Shown here piece by piece: positions 43,701 to 56,689 of a DNA stretch of 64,000 nt; position 1 is the stretch's first letter, and each line of letters starts with the position of its first letter. The notes beneath the pieces are model-generated. The model searched no databases and was not told the DNA's origin. It saw nothing but the letters and a program-made list of their open reading frames with translations. This DNA comes from Lophius americanus. Its lineage: Eukaryota > Chordata > Actinopteri > Lophiiformes > Lophiidae. The stretch lies in assembly GCA_037951165.1 (NCBI GenBank), contig JBBDHG010000015.1, positions 5,692,001 to 5,756,000 of the forward strand, given 5' to 3'. Made by a program: the position numbers and the translations under genes.

Positions 43701-46250
43701 GGTCAAAATAGGAGAACATCTGTTTGGATGAAAAATATTTTCCTTAATTGGACCCTGACAGTGTCTCAAACACAGAAATAGTCATCAAAAGAACTTCAGA
43801 TTAACCAGGGTGTGGGGATCCTACAGGCTAGTACGGATTGTCTCATCTTGGATTAAATAAGGAATTTAATCTTTAAAGTAGGGAAGAACAGATGTATTGA
43901 TGCATAATCACACACAACAGACGTAAAACACACATAGGAGACTAAACAGACAAGAAACGTATGAAGAAAGTCTGCTTCCTCTGGTAGATAACGGAAGTTC
44001 ATGTTAAATAATAATAATTTAATAGACTTAAATAAAGTTCCTTATCTCTTAAATGAATAATATGATGTGTGGTTCCGTGGAAATATCTTGCAAAGGGCAA
44101 CTCTTTTTGTCATAGTTCATGTACATTTCAGACTCTTCTCCCAGTCAACCTGAGTAAATGTCAATAATTGTACCTTTACCACAGATTTTTCTCTACTTGA
44201 GTAAAGAATGTTTACTTTTGTCACTACTGGTGTGAACACACTGAACCCAAGCTGTCTTTTCAAGTGAGTTTTGGACATCAACACTTTGGGAAGGTTTGGA
44301 CTACAATGTACAGCTGTATGGATTGATTAGCGCCCAAAGCCCTGAGCAATAAGTGGACACCCCAAGTTAATCATGTTTCAGGTCTTTACGGTGTTTGAAA
44401 ACACAAACTGCATCAGTCCTGATGGGAATTTACATATATTATTATTATTGTTATTATATTGAGAGGATTCTGCGACCAGTATGCAAATTGACTCAATAGC
44501 ACCCCCTAGAATGCAACCCTTGAACTTATTTTCATTTTAAGTATGAAATCTGGTGCATTTGTTTTTCTCAAGAATTAAAAAAAGTCTTTGTGCTATGACT
44601 TAAATCTAATAGGAAGTCGGGCATTTTTAATTAAATGTGCAATTTTTGTCTGTTTTTGGCCATGTCCAATCATTGTACTTCAATGAACTCCTAAAGATTT
44701 TACTCAACAAACTACGTATTTGGTGATTGCTGTCTGAAGACGAAAGGGAGTAAAAGTTGTCTAAATCTTCAGTCTTTGATGAAGGGCATAGACATGGCAG
44801 GCTGGCAAATCTTGGTGTCAGTCCATAATACGAGAGAATCGTAACTCATCTGTCTATGGCCTTAAATGCTTGATTAACGACACACCCTGAAATCACCAAT
44901 GACATCCATGTGACAATATTCAATTACAGTGATTATGCCACCTTCTGGTAAAGGGATATTTCTAATGTAACTAGTATTCAGTTTCAGTTTACATGTTCAT
45001 GTTATGGCCTTGACATTATGTACTGGAACCTGATATAAAGCACCAACTCAAGTACAACATGGTTGATACAGATAGTACAATGATATATCCCACAATTTCT
45101 GTAGCGCACACACTGAGTAGCTGTCGATCATCGCAGGCCTCAATGTACACTATAGGGTGCAAGGGTCAAGTCATTTGATGTTGCTTTTCTTTTTTGTTGG
45201 GGACATTTTTTACAAACAATATCAATTTCAGAAAAATACTACAACACTGTTTCGCAGCAAAGAAATCCAACATCGAAACAAATGGATTAAGACTGAATTT
45301 AAATTTTGGGTGAAGTGTTCCTTTATTACCTCAGATCTCTATGCAGTAAGTAGTTCCCATTAGATGTCATTGTCTTGAACATGGGAGCTTCATGGATTCT
45401 GGTAAAGCTCAACCACTTCATTTGTGCACAAAGGTGAAAGCTACAATCAAAAACTGACAAGTCAAATCACATAGCCTTGTTTTCCAGGCCAACTCCGCAG
45501 ACACACACACACGCATTAATACACACACACACACACCTACTCTGGCTGAAAGCTCTCAGATGTTCTCAATATCAGCCGTTGGACTGTGTTGAGGAACAAG
45601 AGCAATTAGAGGGGAATTTCATGCAATCACAGTAGAACAATATACATAGCAGGATTCTGTTCGTCCAACTGTTGCCGATTGTTGCTCAATACTTTAACAG
45701 CTTCACTGACAGCCTGCCCCGAAACAGCAACAAAAAAAGAAGAAGCTGCTGCGTGTTCCAGAAAGCTTGGCAGGGCTCTGTGCGGTTCTCGCTGTTTTTC
45801 ATCTGCTCGCCCTCTCTTGCATGCTAAATTGTTGGATTGTGAGCCTGTGCTGGATTATACAGTTACACATGCCTCCTCTGAACTCCTCTGGCCTGCGAGG
45901 AGTTTGATGTGTGACACGATGCATATCCGCCCACCCGCTCCTCCTCCTCAGGGCAACATGTTCTCACAACCTCCCTCCTTCCCTCCTCCTCCCCTCCCTG
46001 TCTCCAGGAGAACAGCAGGATGTTGCCGTGCACACAGGTGTGGGTAGTATCTCTCAGCCCAGATTCTGTGCTGAGCTCTTATCGGCTTTTGTCTTCATGC
46101 AATCCCTTTACAAGATGCAAAGAATGTAAAACGCCATGACGCACACACAAAAACACACACCTGCACAGTTGAGTGTGTACATTCACACCCAGTAAAGCCA
46201 CCAATCCGCTATAGACAAACTGCTGTTGCTACAGACAACTTTCTATCTCT
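43701..46250. other. Intergenic
   Basis: A (CA)n-rich tract lies at 45498-45536. No gene recognised; the open stretch at 45679-46047 has no domain and reads like GC-rich chance sequence. Confidence 0.45.
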
Positions 46251-46254
46251 GATC

Positions 46255-46345
46255 AACTCAACTGTGTCATCACAGTGAGCTTTGTATCGGTCAGAGCGAC
46301 CATGCTGACCCTCGTCCACTGCTGAAAGGTCCTACAGTCGTTTTC
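46255..46345 (+). mobile_element. Tc1-like fragment (short)
   Basis: cggtcagagcgaccatgctg and tccactgctgaaaggtccta match the same transposase-coding segment that recurs at about 46710 and 61700. An isolated second piece of the family just upstream of the larger copy. Confidence 0.65.
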
Positions 46346-46439
46346 TTTACAACACGTGGATGAACTGATATGTGTGTCACTAACCTGTCAGTAGGTGGAT
46401 GTAATGTACAACAAGTGAACATTTTGTCCTTAAGTTGAA

Positions 46440-47190
46440 GTGGAAAATTGGGCGAGAGACTTTAACAAGCTTTACTTTGTGATGGTTGGATGATGGATCT
46501 TCAGGTCTTGTTGGGTGTTCCTGGTGTTTAGTACTTACCAAAGTGCTCTAAGGAAGGCTGATTGATGTGCTTGGGGAGCAAAGGCTTGTTGTTGTCTGAT
46601 CCAAAACAAGAGTTACTATGGTAGAAATTGCAGAAAAAGTTCTTATGTTGTGATAGAAAAGTGTCAGAACACACAGTGACATCACAATATGCTGTGTATG
46701 GGATCGCGTACCTGCAGACAGGTCAGAGTAACCACAGTGGTCCACTGCTGCAATCACATACAATGGACACATGAGTATCAGAACCAGAACACGGATCACT
46801 GGAAGAAGGTGTACTGGTTTTCTTGATTAGAGATGGCACCAGTATTCAGTAGGGGAAGAAGACAAGCCAGGGGAGGCAGTGTAATGCTAAAGATCATTTT
46901 CTGCTGGGAAAACCTGGGGTCCTACCATTCATATACATGTTTGTTTGACACGTAGCACCTACCTAAACATTGCTGTAGATCAAGTATCCTCCTTCACGGA
47001 AACTGAAAGCAGGATTGTGCTCCGTGCCACGCTGCAACAATGATTCAGGGATGGCTTGACGAATAAAACAACAAGTTCAAATTGTCCAGATTCCTCAGAT
47101 CTCAATCTAATCCATAATCTCCTAGATCTGGTGTCAAACTAGTGTAGTGTCCACCTCCCTAAACGTTACTGCAGACCAAATGCTGGCTGT
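46440..47190 (+). mobile_element. Tc1-like transposon copy A, dead
   Basis: The order is gactttaacaagc, tgatggttggatgatgg, ggtcttgttgggtgttcctg, agaaaagtgtcagaacacac and cacctacctaaacattgctg, then tcagatctcaatctaatcc, which corresponds to a decayed PDLNPIEHLW block. This is a fish Tc1-like transposase region with many stops. At 47150-47186 the cacctacctaaac segment appears a second time, so the copy is internally rearranged. No termini found. Confidence 0.8.
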
Positions 47191-50100
47191 TTCATGTTGT
47201 TTCTGAGACTTAATGCAAATTTGCATCTATTCATGGCTACATATTGACTTTGGGAAAATTCCTGTAAAAATGTAAACGTTGTTTCATAACCGTAAATCAC
47301 CGCAAATGTGTCGCTTTACAACCAGCATGCACAGGTAATTCCACTAAAGGTAGGTCCCACAGTCCCTACCTAAATATGCTGACTTTTAAATCCTGCTCAC
47401 ACATGAACCAGGAACCACAGTGAAATAACCTGCCTCATGATGTAACACCATAAAAGAGCGCTTTCTGCATCATGACTGCTAATCAGTGCTTCATTTATAA
47501 TGTAGCATGTGCATACTGCTGAATACTTCTACATGCCCTTAGAAATGAATGAAAGCTGGACAAACGTCCCATCCTGAACGCATCGAGTGATTCTGATGCA
47601 GAAACCATTATGTTGGTGATTAATTATTATATTATGCAAAGGGTAATTAAAATATCAGTCAATATTTACTGGGCCATATGCCACGGGTGCTTTTGCAGCA
47701 ATGGCTGGCTGTTGAATTTTAATATCCCGAACAGTGGGTGAAAGGCACCCTTTGGCAGGTATCTCCCTTAATGCTCTTACCCATCTGTCGACGCTCAGCC
47801 CACTTCCACGCTAACATAATGTTTTGTTTATGATAACAGTGTTAATTCAACATAGGCTTAGGTGCAAAGTGGCACAGTTGAGCTCCAGCACCATTTATTC
47901 CACAATATTTGCATTTGGCAGCATGCCTGCCCAACAGCACTCCTCCCCTCCAACGCCAGCACCCCTCAATCCACCGAAGATGACAAACCGCGAACAATGA
48001 GAGTCCAAAGAAGGCTTAGCTCATATTCTTCTGCAGGTTGTGTTTTCTTTTTATGCACAGTTTCTATTTATGTGTGGATTATCACATGCTCTCAGCATCA
48101 CAATGGAGATCCGAGTCCTCTCCTCTACCTCTACCTCTTTGGGCTGGAAAAAAGCTCTAAGCTCCTCACTTCCTGTCCAAAGTCTTAGAACGCCACTTCA
48201 AAGATTCAGCCCCAGATGATTAATGGGAAATGAATTTCAGAAAAAAACCCTACCTTTTCCTCTCTTCTGGTGCCCCGGGCTCTTAGTAGTAAGCTCCGCT
48301 TGTTAACCCAGATTTAGATCTCAACCCCGATGGAGCCCATAAAAGTAATGTGGATTTATATAATGTGGAGCGCAGCCACGTGCCTCAGGTTGCCCCGCTC
48401 GCTGCACCTCTCCTCAGCCTGCTGCAGACCTGGATGGTCACTTTAAGACCACACACCACCATCAGATTTCTGGAGAAATTCAGATTTTATTCCACTGGTT
48501 TAGGATGGAAATACACTCCAAATGGAAAACATTAAGAAAAATCCAAAAGGAAGTTTTTATGTCTAATAACCTGAAATCCAGACTTATATCACCCAATCTG
48601 TTAGTGGAAAATCAAAGCCACCTGTTTTGAAACATGAATGATATTTAAGGATTAAAGTATGGATCAGTACCTTCCAGGTGCGACCACTACAACCGTTGAG
48701 AGAGACATCCCAGAGCAGCTGATGGTGTTGCTTAGCAACGGTAAACATTTAAAACTTTTAGCCTAACTAAAACTATCACGCTAATGTTGGGAGGTATTTA
48801 TCCCATCTCCAGCTCTCACTGAAGGATAGAGGGAGATTCTGGTTATGTATGATGAAAAACGATTATAAAGCCCGGCCTCAAAAGCCGTTTACGGCTGGTC
48901 AGGTCTGTATGCATAAATAAATCAAAAAAATTTATGTAATTTTACTAGGTTCTGACAACCAATTAAGTCATTATAATGTATGATGGTCCAAAAATGAATG
49001 TATAATGACGTTAAGTTTCATTTAAAAAATAACCACTCAGAAACCAGTGCCTGTTGTTTAGGCCAGCAGCCATCTTTCACACACTGAATGAGGGTTTTGT
49101 TGAACTTAACCAGATATTATTTGTGCAGCACAATTTCAAGGAGTTCTGGATTTGGTTTATTTTGTGGGCCTGGTTGACATGATAAAATGAAGTTAACTCA
49201 AGAAACTGTTATTTTCGATGCAGGATGCATACTTAAGAGTTACCATGGAAATGTGTAACCGTACTGGCCTTTACCTTGAGAATGGACATTTACATTTAAA
49301 GCAACTGGTCATTCCCACTTAGCCTGTTGGAGCTGTGTGGGAGGGATGCTGTGGTTCTAGATCCTTTCAGCACTTCAACTATGGGACATCATAGACATTT
49401 TTTTACGTCAATATGTCACCTTTAATATTTTTCTTATTCGCAAACAAGCTTACAAACAGTGATGTTTGGCGGAGGCGAAGGGCCACTGAAGCTTTCAAAG
49501 AACTCCCCTGTAAGGAGTTTCTCACAGAGAGTCCCCAGAACAGTCCGACTGGGTTTTTGATAAGACATGTTTAGAAAACAGGCATCGTTAGAGAACATCG
49601 GCTTTGATTGGTCAGCCTCCCACATTTCCGAATCAAGGTCTTTGGACCAGAGTCAAGGAATTACCCTCCCACCACCAACCAGGGATCATTAGAGTTCTGA
49701 TCTTTTGACCATTACCAACAAACACATGCCCCTCCTCCCCTCTCCTCTTCTCCACCCCCGGTCTGACAGCGTGGCCTGGCGAGCAGAGTAGTTGATGTCT
49801 CATAAATGAGTCCGCCGCTAGCCAGGAGGTGCAACTTATGATCCTTGTGAAAGTTTTCCATTCAGGTGTTATTTTCAGCTCAGCTTCTTTGTCACAAGTT
49901 GATGTTTTTTTGGATGCGTGAGGCAGGAAGAGGTTTATTGTGTCACCCCAAAAATATTGGCCCCACAGACAAGAACCCGACATCAAACGTTTTTGGTGTG
50001 TGTTAGAGGGAAAGGAGGCGGGTCAGGTATACAATATGAGACACACGGCGATCCAAACAAAAACGTAAAAAACCAAGAGGCAAGAGTGAGTCAGCCTCAA

Positions 50101-51655
50101 GACTCTCCAAAACCCAAAGCTGGGAAACAAAAACACCGGGCTTCTCTCTTTAGTTGAGGAGATGGCATGAAAACCCATAAGAGCACATTTATACCAGGGT
50201 TCACCCTCAAGTGACAAACAGGCTCATTTACTCCCCCTGCCCCCTCCATCGGCCTGCAAACATCTGGCCACTGTCTGATGCTTAATTAGTATTTAATAAA
50301 AGAGGTTAATAAGGATTTACCTTCACTAGTCAATAGCTAAAGTAAATTGGAGATGAGGATCCGAGTCTGGCAGAGTGGCTGACCTACACATATCCTCCAG
50401 AACTGTTTAAAAGGTGGGCAGAAAAGTTTATTTACTGAAAATAAAACTCCTTAAAAGTAAATGCGGAGTTTTTTTAAATTCTGTTAATAGTTGCTCTTTG
50501 CTGCTTAATAATTATGTAAATACTAATCTAATTTTCTGGGGCCATACATCTTTACAGACATGACAAACCTTTGCAACCAAAAACAACCTTCTCTATAAGT
50601 TGGATTCTGGACTTCTTCTCGACTGTCATATAATCAAGGTTTTATCTAGTTAATTCTATTATTTTTACTGCGAAAATGTGTAGATTCTAATGAAAGAATT
50701 GATTCATGTCACAACCACAGGTAGTAGCATGTGGATATAGCCCCTCCTAGAGGACACATGGGGTATTTTGCAGCTGAAATTCCTCTCTTGGGCCAAAATC
50801 CCATTTTTGGCATATTTTAGGTATATTAGTTATCCAACAAGTGCAGAGTCCCCCTGATCCTGTTCCACAAAAACTATAGAATAACATGTTATAGCGTTTT
50901 TCATCCAAGACAAATGATATAAGGATAGAATAATGCTATTTTTTGTGCTTAATCACAGATTACTCACACATAGTAGCAGATACAATGTTAAAGACGCTTT
51001 AATCCTTTAAGGTCTTACCTGTCCATATAAACCAAGGTCATAGAAATACACCTGATAGTTGTTGGGCTATTTTAAGTTTATATTAGGTATTTTATAATTC
51101 AGGCCAGGCTTCACTTAAAATAACGAATGAGCAGGTCAGTGAAACATTCCTGACCATTTTGACTAACATTTGCATCATCTTATTCTCTTGAATAGGTAAA
51201 CCAGCTGTTAAAAAATATTTAAGCTACACTTTTATTGTATGCTTAATAAATATATGTACTGTACAGAGGTTAAAATACATTATATAAGTGCATTTGGGCG
51301 GGGGTACAGCTGCAGCTATGTCTCTCTTTCTTATTAGTCCCGCATCCACTTTTGTGTGACCTGCAGAATCTGCTCATTATTTTCGCGGAAGCATTGGTAG
51401 ACACATCAAAGTGAATATCACTGAGTTCTGGACGAGGCACCTGCCCTGCCTGGCTTCAAAGGTCTCGCTGTGACAGGGTGAACTCCACTGGATTTCAAGA
51501 TAATGTGCGGTGGAGTTAGAATAGTGCTTCCTCATGTGGCTGAAAGTTGTACTGCAGTTATTCATCTTAAAAACCCTAAAATTATGTTATTAAATAGCAC
51601 AACAGAATATAAACTATTTGATTTTAGTAAACCAAATCAAATCTCCTGCGACCTA
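47191..51655. other. Intergenic, no gene; possible regulatory blocks
   Basis: I recognise no exon. Two AT-rich, non-repetitive stretches (47580-47790 and 50230-50350) contain several homeodomain-type TAATTA words, and an RFX-type palindrome is at 48727-48739. Open stretches in this span have no domain. Confidence 0.4.
48727..48739. promoter_or_regulatory. Palindromic X-box-like (RFX) site
   Basis: gttgcttagcaac is a perfect GTTGCT / AGCAAC inverted repeat with a 1-nt spacer, as RFX-family factors bind. The target gene is unknown and a chance match is possible. Confidence 0.35.
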
Positions 51656-51659
51656 AAAC

Positions 51660-52640
51660 AGAGCCGATCAGCCATAACATTATAATATGAATATATAGAA
51701 AGGTGAAATCAGAATAACTGTAATTTTCTGCTTACCATGTTTACCTGTGGCTAGGTCCGGCAGCAAGTGAAGTTTGCCAAAAAGTCAATGAAGGAAGCAG
51801 GAAAAATGGGCAAGAATAAGGATATTAGTGACTTTGACAAGGACCACATTTTAATGGCTAGATGACTGAAACAGAGCATCTCCTGAATTGCAAGTCTTGT
51901 TGATTGTTCCTGGTCTGAATAAGCTTAAAGCAAAAAAGAAAAACAGATACAGACAGCACTCTACTTCAGTCTCTACCTGTTCAAAGGTACAAATCGACTT
52001 GTGAGAAATTACACAAAAGGAACTAATGCCAAAGCAAATTTTGGCACCGTTCCTAACAGGACATTTATCTTTCTAGTGTCCTCTGATACCAGAGATTATG
52101 TTCTGATGCAAGGTCGAGGCCCCCTTTGTTACAGCCCGGCTCAAGGACTGCAACACAGATGGAAAACAAATACGTGTTTGTGTCAAAAATAAAGCGATCT
52201 ATTAAGATATAAGATATTAAATCAACCTAGTTAACACAAAAACTTGAACATAAAAAAAACTACTGTACAGCTACCCTCTGTGCTGGACAGTGGACTTATA
52301 GTCTGATAGACATAGGCCCAAATACTGCCCTCTCACTCATCAGGCCTCCCTCAGCTTCTACAAAAGTCAAGTTAGACAGCAACAGTGCAAAGGAAAACCC
52401 ACTCTGTGGGTGGAGGAGATGTCACAGTGCCTAACAAAGCGGTCTAAGGAATAACAACCGGTAAACCGGCGACCAAGGCTCATTAATGTTCATGGGGAGA
52501 GAAGGCTTGTTTGTGTTGTCTGATCCCACAGAAGAGCTACCGTAAGACAAATGGCTGTAAATATAAAAAGAAAAGCGGAGTAAAGAAGTAGTTAGACCAC
52601 ACATTGACATTACAGCGCCGTTTTGATGGCAAAACAGGGT
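51660..52640 (+). mobile_element. Tc1-like transposon copy B, interrupted
   Basis: The left terminus gccgatcagccataacat (51663 onwards) is the family's terminal inverted repeat. Family sequence continues through atattagtgactttgacaag and gaactgaaa-type decayed words to about 51917. It stops, and resumes near 52433 with gcggtctaaggaataacaac, ggcgaccaaggctcattaat and gacaaatggctgtaaatat. The 51918-52432 stretch is foreign to the family as I remember it. The transposase part beyond 52640 is missing. Confidence 0.75.
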
Positions 52641-53895
52641 TCATACACAATCTTAGACAGGTGGTTCTAATGATACGGCACATTGGAGTAAATACGGAAT
52701 TCAATTTTTTTTCCCGTTAGGATATCAAAAGACACCTTGCTTTTAGTGTTTTCTCTCTGCAGCCTCGAAGATCTATAGTTTCTCTAAATGTAACCTGATC
52801 TTGATCCACACCCATGATGATATCACCGGTGACATCATCCACGCCTCACTTCTATTCTGCTCGGCATTCTACCTGGACTGTGGTCTTCACTGTTTTTCTC
52901 TCACACTCATCACTGCAGAGATTTATTCCCCGTACCTGGGATCCAGAACACATAAATATATGTTTTAAACCTGTAAACTCCGACCATCCATAAAAATGAT
53001 TAAAGCCTGTGTTCCGGTTCACTCCCTGCCCTGAACGCCACAACTGGGTTTGATTTGTCAGTGCAAACCAGATGCAGGTGATGTCGTGCATGCTCTCCTA
53101 GAGATGCAGTAAATCAGAACCAGGACAGGCCTGAATCTGATGAGCTCTGCAACGAACATGATACCCACTCAGGTCTTGGCCAGGATCTACAGACATACCT
53201 CTGGGTTTAGGACTGTGGATTCCTCAGCGCTCTGCAGTACGCAGTCTTCACCCTGAACTCAGTGTTACAGCCCACAGTTTTATTACCACCTAGTAAGCAC
53301 TAATTCGGCCAAGCACACACAAAATGATGCAAGCCAAAGCAATCCGCTGAGTGGGGCGATCTGTCATCGCATTTCCATTTACCAGATAGCTGTTATCCTG
53401 CACTTCAGCTTTACGAAGCTCATCAGGCAGGAAGGCACAGGAGCAGTGTTGGCTCTAAAACACAAAAGATAAAGATGTTACTCATCGGAAAGGGCTTAAA
53501 GTTCACCATGGAGACAATGCTTTCGCTTCCGAAGATTGGAAATGTCCTCAAATTCTTGTCATTTCTTAGCTTCTGAAAAATGAAGCTGCACTACATCCAT
53601 ATTTTTTATGTTAATAAAAAAAAGAAAAAGTTTTTTACATTTGTAACTTAGGTAACTCTTAATGGTGATGTACGTAAACATTTTTGCCATTTAGTGGAAC
53701 ATTATAAATCGTCCCATCCCTCCCAATCCAAGAATCAACAGTGGCCTTCAAACCTCAGAAGAAGGTGATCTAGTAGCCCGTCAAGTGATAAGTGACATAG
53801 CCTCCATCCTTTGGGGGTTAGGGATTAAATGTTATAATTCAGCACAATTTAAAAACAGCAGAGCCCGAAACCTTACCTTCAAAAAAGGTAAGCAT
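52641..53895. other. Intergenic, nothing recognised
   Basis: No gene, RNA or named repeat seen. The antisense open stretch at 52852-53091 has no domain. Confidence 0.45.
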
Positions 53896-54365
53896 GAAGA
53901 CCCAACACGTGAAACAATTGTGGGGTGAACTGGTGAGGTCCGTACAGCCCTCCCTGGGGGATTCCACTCGGCTATCACTCCCCCGTGGCAGAGAGACAGC
54001 GCAGGAATCAACCAGTTAACGACATCCAGTCATTATAAATCGTTATCTGCTATAAACCTAACCGCCAGAACCAAACCACCTTCCCCTGACCCTTTCCAAT
54101 CGGACTATGAAGGAACAGGAGCTGCAACCGTCGCAATCCGCACCATTCAACCACTGCCAAGTTGAACCCCCACAGGAGACTGGGCCAGCCTTCAACAGTT
54201 TGGGTCTTCATGTTTCAAATAGTGAGTATGATCCTGTAATTGTCAAAACATTAAACAGTTTAAAAATGTATTTATATTCTTCTTCATTGTTTTTTGTTTT
54301 TTTCCTGATTGCACGTCACAATCCCTTTAACCCCTGTGCCTCACCAGGGACATTTCCGTCTTTTA
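53896..54365 (+). repeat. Unnamed dispersed repeat, copy 2
   Basis: It starts gaagacccaacacgtgaaac, contains caaccactgccaagttgaac and, 322 bp from the start, aatagtgagtatgatcctg. It parallels 17797-18280 in order and spacing. No coding domain. Confidence 0.55.
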
Positions 54366-55097
54366 ATTGTTTCTTTTTTTAATATACGTAATTGCCAACC
54401 AAATTGAAGATGTGTATTTTAGGGAGAATTTCAACCTCAGATCCTACAATATGTAGGTTATTCACCGTGTAAACAAATTAAAAATTGATCCTCGTAGCAA
54501 ATTAAGGACAAAATGTTCCCACTGAAGCCCATTAAAACTGCAATGTACTGGTATCAGAGAGAAAATAGTAATCACCGCATGTTTGTAGGATTGTTTTTAC
54601 ATTTTTCTACTTATTTTCCATTGTTTGGCAGATCAGGGAAACACATGATGTCCTAGCATTAAGGACATGGAAATAAAAAATGCCTTTATCTTTCTAATTA
54701 TAGAAACAGGGGCATTGGGCTAACAATGTGGTATTTAAAAGGATTAAAATAACACATAATTATTTCCATTTTAGTTTCCCTATAAGGAGGAAATGGGTTC
54801 TTAACCTGAAAACAGGTTATTACAAGCAAAACTAGAGTCCGTTTTGTTTGTTTGCTCTAAGCTGTAGTATAAACATGGCAGCGGGGATGGCGGCCTTCGC
54901 TTAAGAGGATCCGATCACTCTAGATAACAAAGGCAGCTTTTTCCGCACTATTGTAATTTTTTACAAAATAATGTAGTTATGAATATTAAATTCACAGAGA
55001 TACCTCTAAATTTTTCCACATTCTTCCGCTAAATACACAAATATACAAAAAAAGAAGAAATCTATAACATTTAGGCTAGAGTACCGGCAGCTGAGAA
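54366..55097. other. Intergenic, AT-rich, possible conserved block
   Basis: No repeat recognised from 54420 to 54800. Unique-looking AT-rich sequence; nothing else can be said without alignment. Confidence 0.35.
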
Positions 55098-55515
55098 TAC
55101 CAGAATTTTGCTGTAAAAAATACGGTGACGTGTGCATTACTGTAAATGTAAAGTTTTCAACTTTTCAACCATGAAAAAACAGATACAATGTCGAACTGTT
55201 CATGGTTGGCAAGGACGGTGCATAAAATGAGAGTGAGTTAAAATAAATTAAATATATTTAGACGTTTTATATCCCAAAATATCGTATACATTATTTCATG
55301 AATTTATACCATATTTTTAGCATCTTGTTACGGTAGAAACACTGGTATACGCTTGATAAATGTTTTTGTTTAACTGTAAATTTAAATGTACATATTAGCA
55401 CAACCAGTCATTTAGACAGAATAATACTGTAATGGTGATGAGACACTTGGGACATTATGGTAATTTCCCCTTCATTTTACCTAAAGTTTGTACATCGACA
55501 GTAAAATTCTGGGTT
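55098..55515. mobile_element. MITE-like element with terminal inverted repeats
   Basis: The left end ccagaattttgctgtaaaa (from about 55100) and right end acagtaaaattctggg (55498-55513) are inverted relatives. The interior is non-coding and rich in tactgtaaat and cggtgacgtg words typical of short fish DNA transposons. Confidence 0.7.
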
Positions 55516-56685
55516 TTCAACGAATTTTGACCACACAAAGTGTTTTTCTGTTGCCATTTGACTATTTTTTTTCTTATTTCTAATAGTGTAATGTTTGGGG
55601 TTTTCTTGGTGCATCACCTCTATGAACCCAGAAACATGCCTGGTTACTTTGAAGGTTACAAGCCCCCTGATCTCTGACTCCAGGGATCCATTTTCACATT
55701 TATCAGCTGAAAAGGAAAAAGGAAAATATCCAACCTTATGCGTCGTTTGGAAAGTTCCAACACATCCCGAGACCGTATAAGATAAATCCTGAGCCAGAGG
55801 AGTGTATTTTTACCCGTCTTTCACCTACTATCCTAAGTCTAAAACGAGACGTCCTTCCTTTCACAGGAAGGTGTCACTCGCAAATCAAGCTGCCACAGAA
55901 GCCGGGGATCTGGCCAGCGCCAACAGTTATAGAAATTTTGTATCCCTCCTTATTTAAAAAATCCTGTACCTTACGGAAACCACTACAGCGTGTGTGGGTT
56001 CCTTTCACCAATTGGTCTGATTCATGTTTGTGTGATCATAGCTGTCCGTGTGTGTGTGTCGTGTTATGAAGGGAATAAGTCACGGGGTTATCTTTCAACA
56101 AACACGTCAGTCAGGAGGAAATCTGTGTAATGAGAGATGACGCCGAAGCAATGGCATACCCAGATTAACCATTCAAGTTGTCAAGAGTGTTCACGACTTT
56201 GCTGGTATTTTTAAGTCGGGGATAAACCTGAGGAATGGAACAACCATTAAATCAAACAATGATTCTGTTTTCTCAGGCAGCGAACTGTTTTTTTGAGGGG
56301 GAAAAGAGAAAAAAGAGGAACGGAAAAAAGAGTGGGAAGAAACAATCCCGGCTGCTTTTCTGGCAGGGCAGCGAGATGTGGTGGTAGGACACGAGTACTC
56401 ATGCCAACACCTCCACATGTCTTCGCTGTTTCGATACACTTTGGAGAATGTGACCTCTTTCCAAGCTTGGCCTGGCAGAAGGTCCACTGTGGTGGGAGGA
56501 AAGATCTGGATTTTGGTTAATGTGCGCCAAAGCTGCCTCCCACAGTGTGAACGCACACACATATATGTATGTATGACTAACTGCATGGATGGTGCGGCGC
56601 TGTGAGAAACTGTGCTCCCCCCTGGACTTCATGTGTTCCACCTTTAGCAGCAACATCTGTAACCAAATGCTATTGATAACTAGAG
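55516..56685. other. Intergenic, nothing firmly recognised
   Basis: Antisense and sense open stretches around 56191-56656 overlap each other and have no domain or splice context. No named repeat seen. Confidence 0.4.
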
Positions 56686-56689
56686 ATCC

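Noticed and set aside
45679..46047. 122-codon plus-strand frame
   Set aside because: Pro/Cys-rich composition from pyrimidine-rich DNA, no domain, no splice context.
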